From assembly GCA_051294375.1 (NCBI GenBank), contig CM119266.1:27419017-27483016 (forward strand): DNA of 64,000 nt. The letters are read 5' to 3'. Shown piece after piece: positions 10,830-23,737 of this stretch. The DNA is from Paraspadella gotoi. Its lineage: Eukaryota; Chaetognatha. A program made the position numbers and the translations under genes. How positions within the stretch are numbered: the first letter of the stretch is position 1; each line of letters starts with the position of its first letter. The notes beneath the pieces were generated by a model that searched no databases, was not told where the DNA came from, and was given only the letters and a program-made list of their open reading frames with translations.

Positions 10830-11235
10830 CTTTGCTCTTTTCTTTTCTTTTTTTTTCTTCTTTTTTTTTAATGGTTTTAAATTTTTATCTTTTTCCTTTT
10901 TGTTTTGTTTTTTTTTTCTACTTTTTTTCAATGCGGCTTAGATTTTTTTTGTGTCCTTCACCCGATCGTTAATACTAATTTTTTTTTCAGGTAAAGCTAT
11001 ATTTTTTAGTATCGGGTGGTTAAAATGATATCCTTATCTCGCGCTTTAGTTTATCACTATTTTATTTATTTATTAAGGAATATTCAATTATCCTTCAATT
11101 CTCAACATTTCTATACAATGAAAATGTAAATAAAGTAATCCAATTTGCAAGTTGCATGACGGTAGTAATTAAATTATAATAGTATATTTACTTTAAAAGT
11201 CTTCTCCGTCGGATAATATCTCAAAAAAATAAAAA
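10830..11235. other. T-rich 5' flank of the membrane protein gene
   Basis: On the gene strand this is A-rich and probably 5' UTR or promoter. No coding signal is seen. Confidence 0.4.
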
Positions 11236-11422
11236 TACTCTGGGAGTGAATAAACGAGACTGTGAGAGAGTCTTGATTGAAAGCTTGCAGGGACCTGCTA
11301 TGTCATTATCTTGTAAGAGTGATGGAGGCCTTAAACCACCAAAGCCTGTCCAAAGTCAGGGGCAAGATAGCTTATTTATTAAATGAATGGATAATTTTTA
11401 TATTGGTTGTACCAATTTCATA
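11236..11422 (+). repeat. 187-bp dispersed repeat, full copy
   Basis: Begins tactctgggagtgaataaa and ends ttggttgtaccaatttcata. It matches the reverse complement of 17977-18163 over 187 bp with about one visible mismatch. There is no open frame, and no terminal inverted repeat was recognised. Confidence 0.92.
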
Positions 11423-11963
11423 AAATATAATTAGTTTTAAGGCATTTCTTATGAAAGTTATGATTATATGTCCAGATTTTAACCACCCGTTACTTTTCCG
11501 ATATAATTATTGTTTTCTTTTTTTTTTAATTAAAGCTCTCCAAATGCTGTTTGTAGGGGGAGCGAGAATTAAAGTGAATTATAGCAAAAAAAGTTATTAA
11601 ATATAATTATACGAGTGAACCGATGATTTCTCGGTGCGTCGTGCGTGGAGGTAAAAGTTTAAAGGAATTTATTTTTCGAATATTTCGTGGTGAAATGTAC
11701 GTATACTGTATTTTCCGTATTGAAAAAAAAAAAAAATTTGTTTCAAAAATGTAAATTGGGTGAGAGAATAAAGATAGTTAATTCTTCTTTGTTGTTGTTG
11801 TTGTTGTTGTTCGTGAACGATATTCCAGTCGTGACTTCGATTGTGAAGTTTCTACTTCGTTGTGATCGGCGGTTGCAAGCCTCTCCTAAGATCTAAGGCT
11901 AAGTACGTACTTCGTGAGAGTTATACTAAGATTTCGGGAGAGAGAGAAGGAGAGGGAGTGAGC

Positions 11964-12001
<38 letters not shown>

Positions 12002-12250
12002 AAGACGCTTTCCACGCGCTCTCGTTTTTTTTGGTTTTTTTTGTTTCTTTTCTTTTGATTCTTTTACGCGTTTTGTTCTTTTGTTTACGACGTTAATCGT
12101 TACCGTATAGTTTGATTATCAAATAAAATATTAAAAAAAATGGCGTAGTGAGATTTTTAAAAAAAAATTTCCTGAAATATTTGATTGGAGAATTCGAGGT
12201 TAATGAGATGAACTGTTTGCGTTTGGTTTTTTTTTTTTTTAAATCTACTT
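11423..12250. other. Low-complexity region with (GTT)n and (GA)n
   Basis: Contains a (TTG)n run at about 11788-11812 and a (GA)n run at about 11968-11998. No gene was recognised. Confidence 0.5.
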
Positions 12251-12259
12251 GTCCATCGC

Positions 12260-12545
12260 GTGGAGCCTTTTCTTTTATCGAATCGATTCGATCGTAGCGA
12301 CGCCTTTCGTCCAAGATCGCGCGCGATTGCGGTACGAGTCGGCGTCGGCGGCGTCGTCGATGATTCTGCCAATCGGCGTCTCGAGACGGCGCCACCAATT
12401 AGTACCGCGATTCGGTACCGAGGGACTTGGCCGCGTTGGCGTCGCTGTCTTGGCGCTACGTCACACTCCCGCTCTCAAACGTCGGTGGATTCAGTTTTCT
12501 CCGTCACTCGCGATCCCATGACGTTGATCACGTGACCCGAGCGCG
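12260..12545. promoter_or_regulatory. CpG-rich, promoter-like island
   Basis: A GC- and CpG-rich stretch in AT-rich surroundings. It carries two CCAAT-type motifs (tgccaatc, accaatta), a CRE-like ctacgtcac, and the cluster tgacgttgatcacgtgacc containing CACGTG. Its open frames look like composition effects. It could serve the minus-strand gene that starts at 10829, but no transcript evidence is available. Confidence 0.3.
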
Positions 12546-12839
12546 CCACGCAGGACAGAAAAAAGTCATCCTAAAAAAAAATTATTTCAATATTTCATAA
12601 AAATCACCGAACTCAATCGTACAATGGGAAAGTTACATGGTGAGAATCAGGGAGTGAAAGTGAGGAAAACGAAAGAGAAAGAAAGAAAAAAAGAAAGAAA
12701 GAACAAAAAAATACATATATACAAAGAAAGAAAGAAAATAATTGAGTTTTTTTTTCAAAACTAAGTTTTTTTTTTTTATTATTTGTCTTCGCGCCGCTGG
12801 ATATTTTGTCTCTGCATATTTAGTGAATGAAAGAGAGGA

Positions 12840-12874
12840 AGCAGAGGAGGAGAGAGGAGAGAGAGAGGAGAGAG

Positions 12875-12926
<52 letters not shown>

Positions 12927-12928
12927 CA
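12840..12928. repeat. (GA)n microsatellite
   Basis: A long purine GA run. Confidence 0.95.
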
Positions 12929-13394
12929 AAATTGAGCACCGGAAGTAACTTTTCCTGGCGTCGTCAGCGTTGCCGTTGTCGGAGGAGGAGAGGTGGGGTC
13001 TGGGCGACGTAGGGGGGAGTGGTGGGTTTAAGAGTTTGAGAGGCGGAGCCCTGGGGGAGGGTGGTTGGCGAGGGAGGCGGAGGCGACGGTAGCGAAGTCG
13101 ACTCGTGAAACAAAACAGCAAAACGAAAAAAAAACTGTGACGTGATGTGAATAAAATTAGGGTCGATGGAGCGAATATTTTAACGACGCCGAAAACGAAC
13201 GAAATTTTAAATAAAACAAAACAATTTTCGAGTTAAAACTCGAAACTCTGAAGAAAACGAAATACATAAAGATTTACTTAAAAAAGAAAAGAAGGCATCA
13301 ATTTCTCTCGTTATTAGCGACTTAATAAGTATGGAGAAATTTTGTGTTCGGCGCGAAATGTAAAAAAATGAGCGGATGATAGAATTTGACAAAG

Positions 13395-13525
13395 GTGAAT
13401 GGGAAGGGAAGGGAAGGAAGGGAAGGGGAAGGGGAAGGGAAGGGAAGGGAAGGGCAAGGCGAAGGAAGGGACAAGCGAAATTGAAGAGTGAAGTGAAGGG
13501 AAGAGAAGGGAAGGGAAGGGAACAC
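13395..13525. repeat. (GGGAA)n purine repeat
   Basis: Imperfect gggaa/ggaag units. Confidence 0.9.
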
Positions 13526-14020
13526 TAATATATCTTTATTGGATGGTGGAATAAGAAATTATGACTCCATTGAAAAAAATATAGAAATATAGAAAAATAC
13601 ACAACGAACTGAAAGAGCATATACAAAGTCTAGAAAAATACCAAAACGTTTTTCATTCGCATGATACATTCAGAAACGTAACTGAGATTTACATTTAAAT
13701 ACGAGGAGAAAATTATACCATACAAAGAAATAAATAAATATTTTTTTATAATTTATTGAAAAATTTCCTACCATTAATTTGTCAATGTATAAAAAGGAAA
13801 AAACGCATGAAAGTCCGATAGATACATATAACACGTAATCCCACTACTAGTGGCACTAGGACATATTCCAATATTCTATATTTCCCTTGAAAAAAAAATT
13901 GTTCCCACTTAATATTACCATGCATACACATCTACTTTTCCAAGAACTTCACTCACGAAAACCTTTTTCTCAAAACTTCGTAAATTTCCATATGATTTTG
14001 ACACAAATAAAAACAAATTT
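13526..14020. other. AT-rich stretch, nothing recognised
   Basis: No gene, RNA or repeat could be supported here. Confidence 0.4.
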
Positions 14021-14432
14021 GAGCAAACAATGTCGGATCTGCCTACGATAATTAAGCGGTAATCTGCTAATCAGATAATAAATCACAATTTTTTTTTAAA
14101 TAACTCGCATCATTTTTTCAACTCGAATCTTTTTTTCTACTCATATCATTTTTTCAATTTACATCATTTTTTCAATTTGCATCATTTTTTCAATTTGCAT
14201 CATTTTTTCAACTTGCATCATTTTTTAAAATTGCATCATTTTTTCACATTAAATAAATAATTAATTAAAACATTTATTAGTAATAATAAATAATAAAGAT
14301 TCAAGTAAATGTGACTTATGTTTTTTCCATATAAACTCATTTTCACTGGCACGATTCCGTCAAAACTTGATATCAAGCTTCACTTTCCTACACGCACACA
14401 AAATTTTATCTCAATCTATTAATTCAATTATG

Positions 14433-14538
14433 NNNNNNNNNNNNNNNNNNNNNNNNNNNNNNNNNNNNNNNNNNNNNNNNNNNNNNNNNNNNNNNNNNNN
14501 NNNNNNNNNNNNNNNNNNNNNNNNNNNNNNNNNNNNNN
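14433..14538. other. Assembly gap, 106 N
   Basis: A run of N inside the modular repeat. Confidence 0.99.
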
Positions 14539-15361
14539 TTCGTCACACACTTTCCTACCCACACACAAAATTTTAACTAAATCTACTCATCCAATTATGA
14601 TTAAATAAAGTATTTATTGGTTAAAATAAGTAAAAAGATTTTAGGCAGTGATTTCTATATGGGTATTTTCAACAATGAAATTGAAACTTATATAACTATT
14701 ATTTCTTTTTTCCCACTGATTAATATAACACACGCTTTATTTAAAAAAACGGTTGGCTATAGTTATCTTTTCCTTATAGAACTCACTGGGAGAATTTCTA
14801 TGCTTTCAAAATACGGTAAGACATAATTTCTTTTACGTTAATCATTCTATTTATAGTATCTGCCCTTAAGATGAAACTAAAACGATTTTTTATGGCAAGG
14901 GCAACTTTTAAAGGTTAAGTTGCTCGTCAGATCTATCGTGTTTTTTAGATATTAGGCAAAAAAACGGCACACTATATTTTAAAACTTTTTTCCATTTTTC
15001 CACTATTTTTTTTCTATCTTTAACCTTCTCTCTGTTCCTCTCTTTTTCTCTCTTTCTTTCCCTTTCTCCGACTTTTCTGTCCTCATATTTCTCTGTGTCA
15101 TCCCTTCTTTTCTTCCTTTACCTTTATTTTCCTTCCTTTCTATCTCTACTTTTATCTCCCTCTCTGATTCTCTTTCTTCCCTCTTTCTTATCTTTTCTTT
15201 TCTCTTAATTGTTCTCATTCTCCCCCTTCTCCCCATATATTAATTTCTTTCCACTATTTCTCTCTCTCCCTGAAACTTTTTTTTCACCCATGCTCTCTCT
15301 TCTCTCATCTTTTTCTCATTCTCACTCATTTTTTGCATTTATATTATACTAGATGTATAAA

Positions 15362-15371
15362 NNNNNNNNNN
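15362..15371. other. Assembly gap, 10 N
   Basis: A run of N. Confidence 0.99.
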
Positions 15372-15525
15372 AAGATTTTAGTAAATGGGACTTATGTTTT
15401 TTCTGGACGAATGACGGACGGACGGACGAACGACGGACGGATGGACGAACGACGGACGGACGGACATCATTTTTTTTGCATAATTTATCATAAATCGATG
15501 TTCTGACATGATGTAAGTGATTGCC

Positions 15526-15665
15526 TGTAGTGGTAGTATTTCATACCCCACTACTCGTCCGAGAATCAGCAGCACCTATGGCGCCGGAGGTAGCACGAGC
15601 TCCTCCCAACCCAAAGGACTCGGGTTCGCGCCCTTGTGGTAGTATTTCATAACCCATTACTTGCC
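15526..15665 (+). mobile_element. Nested SINE-like insertion with possible TSD
   Basis: The tail of copy II is interrupted by about 140 bp absent from the other two copies (empty sites near 1360 and 44308). The insert is bounded by ttgcc on both sides. It contains cgggttcgcgccc, a B-box-like sequence, and an internal direct repeat gtggtagtatttcata (about 15530 and 15636). A short tRNA-derived SINE is plausible; a local duplication is the alternative. Confidence 0.5.
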
Positions 15666-15733
15666 CGACATTATTGAGAGGGCGGACCGACGGACCGACA
15701 AAGTGAATTATAGAGTCGGGATCTGCTGAGAGC

Positions 15734-16561
15734 TGAAAGAATAAAGAAGGAAATGAAAAGAGTTTGAGTTTCGCCAAAACGTCGGCCCAATTCAGACGAC
15801 TCACTTCTTTTAAGGGTCAATCCGTCACTCGGTGTCAGGGGAGAGACGGCCTCCACCGCTGAGTCGACTTACTCGGGGGTAAGTCACCCCAATGCGAAAC
15901 CCACTTCTGCAGAAACGTCGACATTTTATTCTCCAAGTTGAATCAAGAAAAAAAAAAATTCCTCGATTCTTCGATATTTTTTTTTCCGTTGACGCCAGTT
16001 ACATCCTGGTGGGGAATCCAAGTTTAATATCGACGAATTACATCCGGAGATTATTTTAGAAATCGCGGCGGGAGCCGCAGCTGTTGAAATCCCCGAGAAT
16101 AAACACCTCATAATCCTTCCCATTACTTTTGGCAGAAAAATTCAAATTTTCACTCCTTTTTTTTTTACATTTAGGTTTGAGATGGAGTCGAAGAGACGGA
16201 GAGACTAGAAAAAGGAAGGTGGTTAGGGTGGAGGTGGTTCAGGTGGTTGAGGTGGTTTAGGTGGGAGGGGGGGAGAAGTGAGAGGTGATAAAGAGAGAAG
16301 TGAGAGGAGGAATAAAAAAGGAAGGAGAAATGGAGGGAATGAGTCGAAGAGCGAGTGGAGAGAAAGCGATTGTGAAAAGAAAAATGAGTAAAAAAAAAAA
16401 AAAATCCGATGAGATTTGTTGCTTTATTCAATGAATCAAACCATAAGCGTCATCATTTCAACTCATTGATTTACATTTACTGAAAGGCTTGCTGAATAAT
16501 AACAAATTTAAAAGTCGTTTTACTTTTGAAGATTTTGAGAGAGAGAGAGCTAGAGAGAGAG

Positions 16562-16600
<39 letters not shown>

Positions 16601-17470
16601 ATTGGGGATTCGGATGAATTCAGGTTAATTCGAGGGCGTTAAGTATGAGTTACGTACAGTGGATACGGTTTTTGGAAAAATTTTATCCTCAGAAAAAGAA
16701 ATGAAGTACGGGTTTTCACCGTGCGGGACTCAGGAGGAAAATTGGCGATGGGAACGTTTTACGATAGATCTCGTAAATTTAAAATGTTTATAGTGTGAAA
16801 TTATATAAAATATTTAGTTGAGGGAGAAACACGAACGTTTTCGAGGATCCGAGAATTCGAGGGTAAAATAACAAAACAAACAAAACAAACAAAACAAACA
16901 AAACAAACAAAACAAACAAAACAAACAAAACAAAAACAAAACAAAACAAATGGTGAGGATTCGAATTTCAACGACTCGCGATATACTTTTTTTATTTTAT
17001 TTTTTTAGGTTTGAGATTTTGTGAAGTTTTTTTTTAAGTAAAAAAATCGAGATTAAATTTAATTTCGGGTTTTGACTCTCGCGCGGAGAGAAGAGACCGG
17101 AAAATGTGCTTTGGATCATTTGAAAGGAAAAAGATAAAGAAAACGAAATAGAAGAAGATTTAAAAAGATTAAACATTATTTGAATTGACTATTGAGAACT
17201 GGTGATAAAAAATCAGGGGGGGGGAGTGGATGGGAAAAGCAGTGAGATACGAAAATTAAAAAAAAAAAAAAAAATAGCGACAACGAGAGCGACAGCGACA
17301 AGAACGAAAACTCCGACTTTATCTAAAACGCAAGCACAAAAATAAAAAATAATTAAAAAAATAAACAAACATACGAGCGAAATTGATATAGGATCTGAGG
17401 GAGAAGAGTAAAATGAAGAATCTTTGGCGTCGATTTCGTTCAGCCCATACATCTAGGATCAGATCCATCG
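15734..17470. other. Low-complexity region, no gene recognised
   Basis: Holds purine-rich gtggttag/ggtggttcag repeats at 16200-16300, (GA)n at about 16535-16600, a caaaacaaa run at 16865-16950 and short AT-rich stretches. Confidence 0.5.
16865..16950. repeat. (CAAACAAAA)n microsatellite
   Basis: A tandem run of about nine units. Confidence 0.9.
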
Positions 17471-17472
<2 letters not shown>

Positions 17473-17537
<65 letters not shown>

Positions 17538-17560
17538 CTCTCCTCTCTCTTCTCTCTTCG
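17473..17560. repeat. (CT)n microsatellite
   Basis: About 40 dinucleotide units. A (GA)n run of similar length lies 180 bp away in inverted sense (17736-17812). Confidence 0.95.
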
Positions 17561-17729
17561 TAGTCTTTTTATAAAAAAGAAGAAGAATTCCCAATAAAAA
17601 TGTCGAAATAAAAATAATGTCCGAAAATTTTGAATGAAATTCGTTTAAAAGTAAAGAAGAGTTTTGACTCCAAGGTTAATGTATTGAGGCCGATGAATGA
17701 GATCGACATGAGATTCGACAGGCAATTAA

Positions 17730-17735
<6 letters not shown>

Positions 17736-17772
<37 letters not shown>

Positions 17773-17812
17773 AGAGAAGGAGAGAGAGAGGAGAGAGAGA
17801 GAGAGAGAGAGA
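17736..17812. repeat. (GA)n microsatellite
   Basis: The complement of the CT tract at 17473-17560, so the two could pair. Confidence 0.95.
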
Positions 17813-17976
17813 TTCAAGTAATTCCACGGATACTTTTATCGTAGTGGCATTTTCTACAGTTTCTTGTTACCTTTTCGTTCGCGGAAATTCTGTCAATATA
17901 TATAAGGCAATGTTTCATGTTTCAAGTTACCATTCCACTTGTAATGCTTATTTATTCCTTTACGTATATATAATTA

Positions 17977-18163
17977 TATGAAATTGGTACAACCAATATA
18001 AAAATTATCCATTCATTTAATAAATAAGCTATCTTGCCCCTGACTTTGGACAGGCTTTGGTGGTTTAAGGCCTCCATCACTCTTACAAGATAATGACATA
18101 GCAGGTCCCTGCAAGCTTTCAATCAAGACTCTCTCACAGTCTCTTTTATTCACTCCCAGAGTA
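17977..18163 (-). repeat. 187-bp dispersed repeat, inverted full copy
   Basis: The reverse complement of 11236-11422, essentially identical over 187 bp. Confidence 0.92.
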
Positions 18164-19540
18164 CCTGGCTTCCCTATCAATGAAGTGGAAAATATTTCAA
18201 AGAATGTTTCAATTGTATCAATTGTATATTCCAAACATACTTCTTTCTTCTTTGCATATGAAGAAAATCCGTAGTCATATTCTGCTTCACCTTTATATAT
18301 ATGGTCGATATAAGAAGGACACCTAGGCGGGCGAGGCGGGGAATAATCGGAAGAGACTTCTTAGAATCGAAAAACAATGCTAATAAGGTTAGAGACTGAG
18401 AGCCGAACCGACAGGAATATGCAAATTATGCTTCGTCTCGGTCGAAGCGGAATCCAGTGACTTCCATTTCCGACGATGGAAGGAAGACGAAAAAGAAAAG
18501 ATAAAAATGGTCGCGACTTTTAGAGGAAAAGATGGGATGAATCGTTTGGGGAGGAAAAAGAAAGGAAATTTTGGAGAATTTGGAGGAAAACGGATTTTAC
18601 AAATAGGAAAAGAAAAGGAAAGAAAATGGTTATGAGTTTTGAGGAAAGTTAGAGTGAATTGTGAGAATAAACTGTTCGTGACAAAAGAATAGCTTTGAAT
18701 TATGACAAATTAATATTAAAATATAAAATATAAATATATAAAAATATAAAATATTTTAAAACAATTATAAATGCAAAACCTAAAAAATGACTGACTGACC
18801 GAAAAGTGTTCTATATAGAGAATCGGCAGCCGGACCTGAAAACAATGGCTTCCACTCGAAAGGAAAGGAACGGATCGATTTGGGATTGAATAAAACTCAA
18901 TTCGCTCCAGTTCACACCAGGAACCGCAACAACTTTCGTACTCAAGTATATTTGTCTATTGAGAGATATTTTACTACCACTTTAGTATAAAATTCTTTTC
19001 TAATACGTTTTTTTTATTGGGCTGGAATTAAAGGGATACAATTATACATTTGCCCCGTTGTAAATTCTTTTTGGCATCGATTTTGGGCCGAGGCCAACTT
19101 GGGATTTCGAATGCGCGCGGGTGTCCTGGTCCGGGGAAAAAAGAAAAGAGGGAAGCAGTTTGCACACTTTTTTTCGTGAGAGAAAAACAGAGAGGGGTGT
19201 GGAGTCCAGGGAATAACGGAAAGCGAAAAAGATTTGCGACTTTTTGTTGATGCAAAGAAAAGAATAACTGAAAAAAAAAGACAAGAAACCCTGTCGGCGA
19301 CCTTGGAAAAAAGATTAAAAAAGCAAAAGCCAGTTAAAAACTCAGTGAACTGAGCCTTTTTTGTAAATTGCGAGGCAAGAGAATTTCGAAATTTACAGTT
19401 TTGGAACCAGAACGCCAAATATTCTGAATAGGAAAGCGATTTTCGAGATGGAAATTATTATGAACTCGATGGAAAATGAAGCTGGAAATTTAGACTTTTT
19501 TTATTTCTATTTGGAGAGAGAGTGAGGTAGTGAAAGAAAA
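18164..19540. other. Region without recognised gene
   Basis: AT-rich with purine-rich tracts (18460-18660). Open frames at 19014-19418 overlap on both strands and show no family signature. Confidence 0.45.
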
Positions 19541-19542
19541 GA

Positions 19543-19544
<2 letters not shown>

Positions 19545-19583
<39 letters not shown>

Positions 19584-19719
19584 GGGAGAGAGAGAGGAGA
19601 GAGAGAGAGAGATGTAGTTTCAGACGAACGTTGTCTTGTCTTCTCTCAGCGACAGATTCTGTTGCAATTCGTTGTTTTTGCTTCTGTTTTGCACAGAAAT
19701 CATCGTCCTTTGCTCTCTG

Positions 19720-19755
<36 letters not shown>

Positions 19756-19765
19756 TCTCTCTCTT
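19545..19765. repeat. (GA)n and (CT)n pair
   Basis: A GA run at 19545-19612 is followed by a CT run at 19717-19765. Together they could form a stem with a loop of about 100 bases. Confidence 0.85.
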
Positions 19766-20639
19766 CTCTCCTCTTTCCATTCCAATTGACGATTAAGTAA
19801 TTCCTTCATTCGTCTGTAAGTTGTGACTTTGTTCGTGACGCACTGATTGATTGACGTTTTCTTTTCATTCTGTTTGTCATTATGATTATCCTTAGCTGGG
19901 AATTGTTTAAATTTTACCGACGAGATTTGTTTTATCGCGAAAATCCGCTGACACTAAGTATTTTAAAAGGAACATTTTCGATTGAATAAAATTGAGGAAT
20001 TATTAACAAAAGCCTAGTACTTTTTAAAAAAAACTTAAACGTATAATCAAAGGAAATTAAAATGTTGTTCAATGAACATGTTCATTTCATTTGGCGAAAA
20101 ATATTGTCTGGAAAAAAAAAGTTTCATCAGGTCAAAGTCCCGATTTATTTATAGACTTTGTTCCGGGAAAGAGTCGATTATCGTTTTAATGAAAATGGAT
20201 TTGACATTTTTTTTGGTTTTTTTAGTAAAAAAAAAAATCGTCTTCTTTCCTTGGATTTTCCTTCGACTCTTTGTTGCTTCTGTCTTTTTTCTACTTCTCT
20301 TCCTCGTTGGCGTGGTTGTCGTCGCCTTTGTCGTCATCGTCGTCGTCATCGTCGCCGTCTAGTTTCGCGTCGTCGTTAATGGCGTCGTTCTCAGCGCCTT
20401 CTTCTTCTTCGTCGTCGTCGTCGTCGTCGTCATAGTCACGGGCGACGTGCTTACAGTCAGCAACGGACGAAAGAAAAGCGTCGCCGACGACGACGACGAC
20501 GACGACGACGACAAAGACGATGAGGAAGACGAAAATATAACGACGACGAAGACTACGATAAAGATGACCAGGAAAACGACGTGAAAAACGTAAATAAATA
20601 ACAATTCTGACATACATATTAAGTATATGTAGTCGGGCA
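19766..20639. other. GTC-rich then GAC-rich stretch, no gene assigned
   Basis: AT-rich until 20290, then (GTC)n-like sequence (20300-20440) and (GAC)n-like sequence (20485-20580), which are mutually complementary. The open frames on both strands come from these trinucleotides. Confidence 0.45.
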
Positions 20640-20790
20640 TTGCCTAGGTTCACCCCGCCTATAAGCATGACTCTTTCAGTTGTGACCCGGTGGCTCATTG
20701 AGTAAAGCCATCAGCTCATGACCACGGTACCTACCCTGCGTTCTACTTCCGGCCGCGCCCACGCCAGATATCGACTCAGTCAAAGGGGAA
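20640..20790 (-). mobile_element. SINE-like dispersed repeat, second copy
   Basis: The reverse complement aligns with 5225-5330. The plus strand carries tggctcattgagtaaagc (A-box-like). A third, partial copy with indels lies at 21150-21235 as part of a larger local duplication. Confidence 0.45.
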
Positions 20791-22178
20791 AAATAATTCA
20801 CGAAAATTTTGTCAAGAAAGACGCAAAACAAGACGGATATCACCTTAAAGACGATGATGGCGACGACGACGACGATGACGTCGACAATGATAACAATGAC
20901 GTTAAGGACGAATTCAAGATATCGAGGGGCAACGGCGCAGTCGATACAAGTGAAGATGATGATTGTGACGTTGATGAAAATGACAACAGAGATGAAGATG
21001 AAAAACAGGACGACATGGACCAAGAAGATGATAACGACGACAAATGCAATGACGACAACTGCGATTGCGACGATGACAATGACGATGACGTTGACAATGA
21101 TAACAATGACGTACTGATCTGACTCTCCGGTGCTTTCATCCTTGGAGTTTTAAAGCCATCAGCTCATGACACGGTACCTACCCTGCGTTCTACTTCCGGC
21201 CGCGCCACGCCAGATATCGACTCAGTCAAAGGGGAAAAATAATTTCACGAAATTTTGTCAAGAAAGACGCAAACACAAGACGGATTATCACCTTAAAGAC
21301 AGATGATGGCGACGACGACGACGATGACGTCGACAATGATAACAATGACTGTGTCAGTTAAGGACGAATTCAAGGCGACCTATCGAGGGCAACGGCCGCC
21401 TCCCCATTGCGTCGATACTTACATGTGTATTAGAATTGCATGTTCAGTGCGTTGCTTGATGGGTCAGTATATCTCGATAAACTTCTTAATCGACAACAGA
21501 GATGAAGATGACAAAACAGGACGACATGGACCAAAGAAGGATGATAACGACGACGAATGCCAATGACGACGAACTGCGATTGCCGACAATGACAATGACG
21601 GATGACAGATTCGGACAAAATCAGCATTATATAACTCAATGACTCGTTTTAGTACGAATCTGTCAACGCATCATCGAGTCATTTCTCATCTGCTCTTCCC
21701 TCCTTCCCGCTGTTCCGCCTTCTGGTATGTCCCCGGGGCAATTTAAGGGCCGGCGTCAGTCTTGAAAATGATACATAGTCGAATGAATCGCATTGATCAT
21801 GTGACGCTTGAGCTAAAAACAATGACAACAGAGCATGACAGATAGAAAAACCAGGACGACACATGCGACCAAGCAAGCGATAAGATAATATTCAAATGAC
21901 GAATCGCTTATTATGACGTACATAACTTTGCCTCGTATCCCTGCGCCACTCGTACTGACAACGCCACAAAATGACGTATTGACAATAAGAATAAACTATA
22001 ACCCTGACCGTTAAGGACGAATTCAACCGATATCGACGGGGCAACGGGCCCGCGCAGTTGCATACCAACGTGCCCACGACGTGACCCCGACCAATGATGT
22101 GACGGCCGTCCGACCGCACAACGCACCACGGACACGAGGATACACAGACCGGAAAAACAGGACGACCAATGCGCACAA

Positions 22179-22203
22179 NNNNNNNNNNNNNNNNNNNNNN
22201 NNN
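22179..22203. other. Assembly gap, 25 N
   Basis: A run of N inside the noisy Asp-rich repeat array. Confidence 0.99.
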
Positions 22204-23737
22204 TAAGGACGAATTCAAGATATCGAGGGGCAACGGCGCAGTCGATACAAGTGAAGATGATGATTGTGACGTTGATAAAAATGACAACAGAGATGAAGAT
22301 GAAAAACAGGACGACATGGACCAAGAAGATGATAAACGAGGACGAATGCAATGACGACAACTGCGATTGGCGACGATGACAACGACAGATGACGTTGAAC
22401 AATGATAACAATGACGTTAAGGACGAATTCAAGATATCGAGGGGCAACGGCGCAGTCGATACAAGTGAAGATGATGATTGTGACGTCGACGAAACGATGA
22501 CAGAGATAAAGACGAAAACAGGACGGACATGGACAAGAAGATGATAACGACGACGAATGCAATGACGACAACTGCAATTGCAACGATGACAACGACGATG
22601 ACGTTGACAATGATAACAATGACGTTAAGGACGATTCAAGATATCGAGGGGCAACGGCGCAGTCGATACAAGTGAAGATGATGATTGTTGACGTCAACAA
22701 AAACGACGACAGAGATAAAGATGAAAAACAGGACGACATGGACCAAGAAGATGATAACATGACGAATGCAATGACGACAACTGCAGAATTGCGACAATGA
22801 CAAAGACGATGACGTTGACAATGATAACAATGTCGTTAAGGACGAATTCAAGATATCGAGGGCAACGGCGGCAGTTTCGATACAAGTGAAGATGATGATT
22901 GTGACGTCGACGAAAACGACGACAGAGATAAAGACGGACAAACAGGACTGACATGGACCAAGAAGATGATAACGACGACAGAATGCAATGACGACATACT
23001 GCGATTGCGACGATACAATGAAACGATGACATTGACAATGATAACAATGACGTTAGACGAATTCAGATATCGAGGGCAACGGCGGCAGTCGATACACAGT
23101 GAAATGATGATTTGTGACAGTCGACTGAAAACTGGACGACAGAGATGAAAGACGAAAACAGGACGAACATGGACCAAGAAGATGATAACGACGACGAAAA
23201 TGAATGACGACGAACTGGATTGCACGATGACAAATGACGATGACGTGACATGATAACAATGACGTTAAGGACGAATTCGAAGATATCGAGGGGCAACGGC
23301 GCAGTCGATACAAGTGTAAGATGATGATGATCCGGAAAACACGACGGATAGAAAGACGACTGGAACAATGATAAGAAATGCAATGCGACAGCGATGCAAA
23401 CGATGACAATGATGACGACAATGAAAAATGAACGTTGACGATCGTATGAGGCATGGCGAGCATCAAATGATGATGGGACGTGATACAAACGACAAGAAAG
23501 AACATGACTGGACCAGGATGAACGACGACGACGACAACAACGACGAATTGACGATGAGACAACGACGAACTTACCGAACGAACTACGATCACGACTTCGA
23601 CTAAACGACCACGATACGACGACGACGACGAGAAACGTCGAAAACAAGAAAACGTCGCGAGGAAAGAAGAAATGCAAAATTGTGAGAATGCGATGTATTT
23701 TTGTTCGAATTCGCGAAAAAGGTTCAAGTCCTTCAGT

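Larger units (their letters stand above)
14025..15733 (+). repeat. Modular dispersed repeat, copy II (gapped)
   Basis: Starts near aatgtcggatctgcctacga, then carries the 18-bp units (14100-14250), two of the 125-bp units (14320 and 14540), unrelated AT-rich and CT-rich sequence (14640-15350), a GGAC microsatellite (15408-15465) and the conserved tail to gggatctgctga. Gaps lie at 14433-14538 and 15362-15371, so the internal order is not certain. Confidence 0.65.

Noticed and set aside
12249-12535. Overlapping open frames in the CpG-rich island
   Set aside because: Frames are open on both strands at once, with no splice signals or family motifs; composition explains them.
20291-20698. Minus-strand frame with a Val-rich membrane-like segment and acidic tail
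   Set aside because: The Val and Asp runs are GTC/GAC trinucleotides, and the start lies in a dispersed repeat.
20840-23225. Hydrophobic Val/Ile/Ser-rich frames antisense to the Asp-rich modules
   Set aside because: They are the complement of GAC/GAT codons; only the sense strand has fitting splice sites and a non-repetitive last exon.
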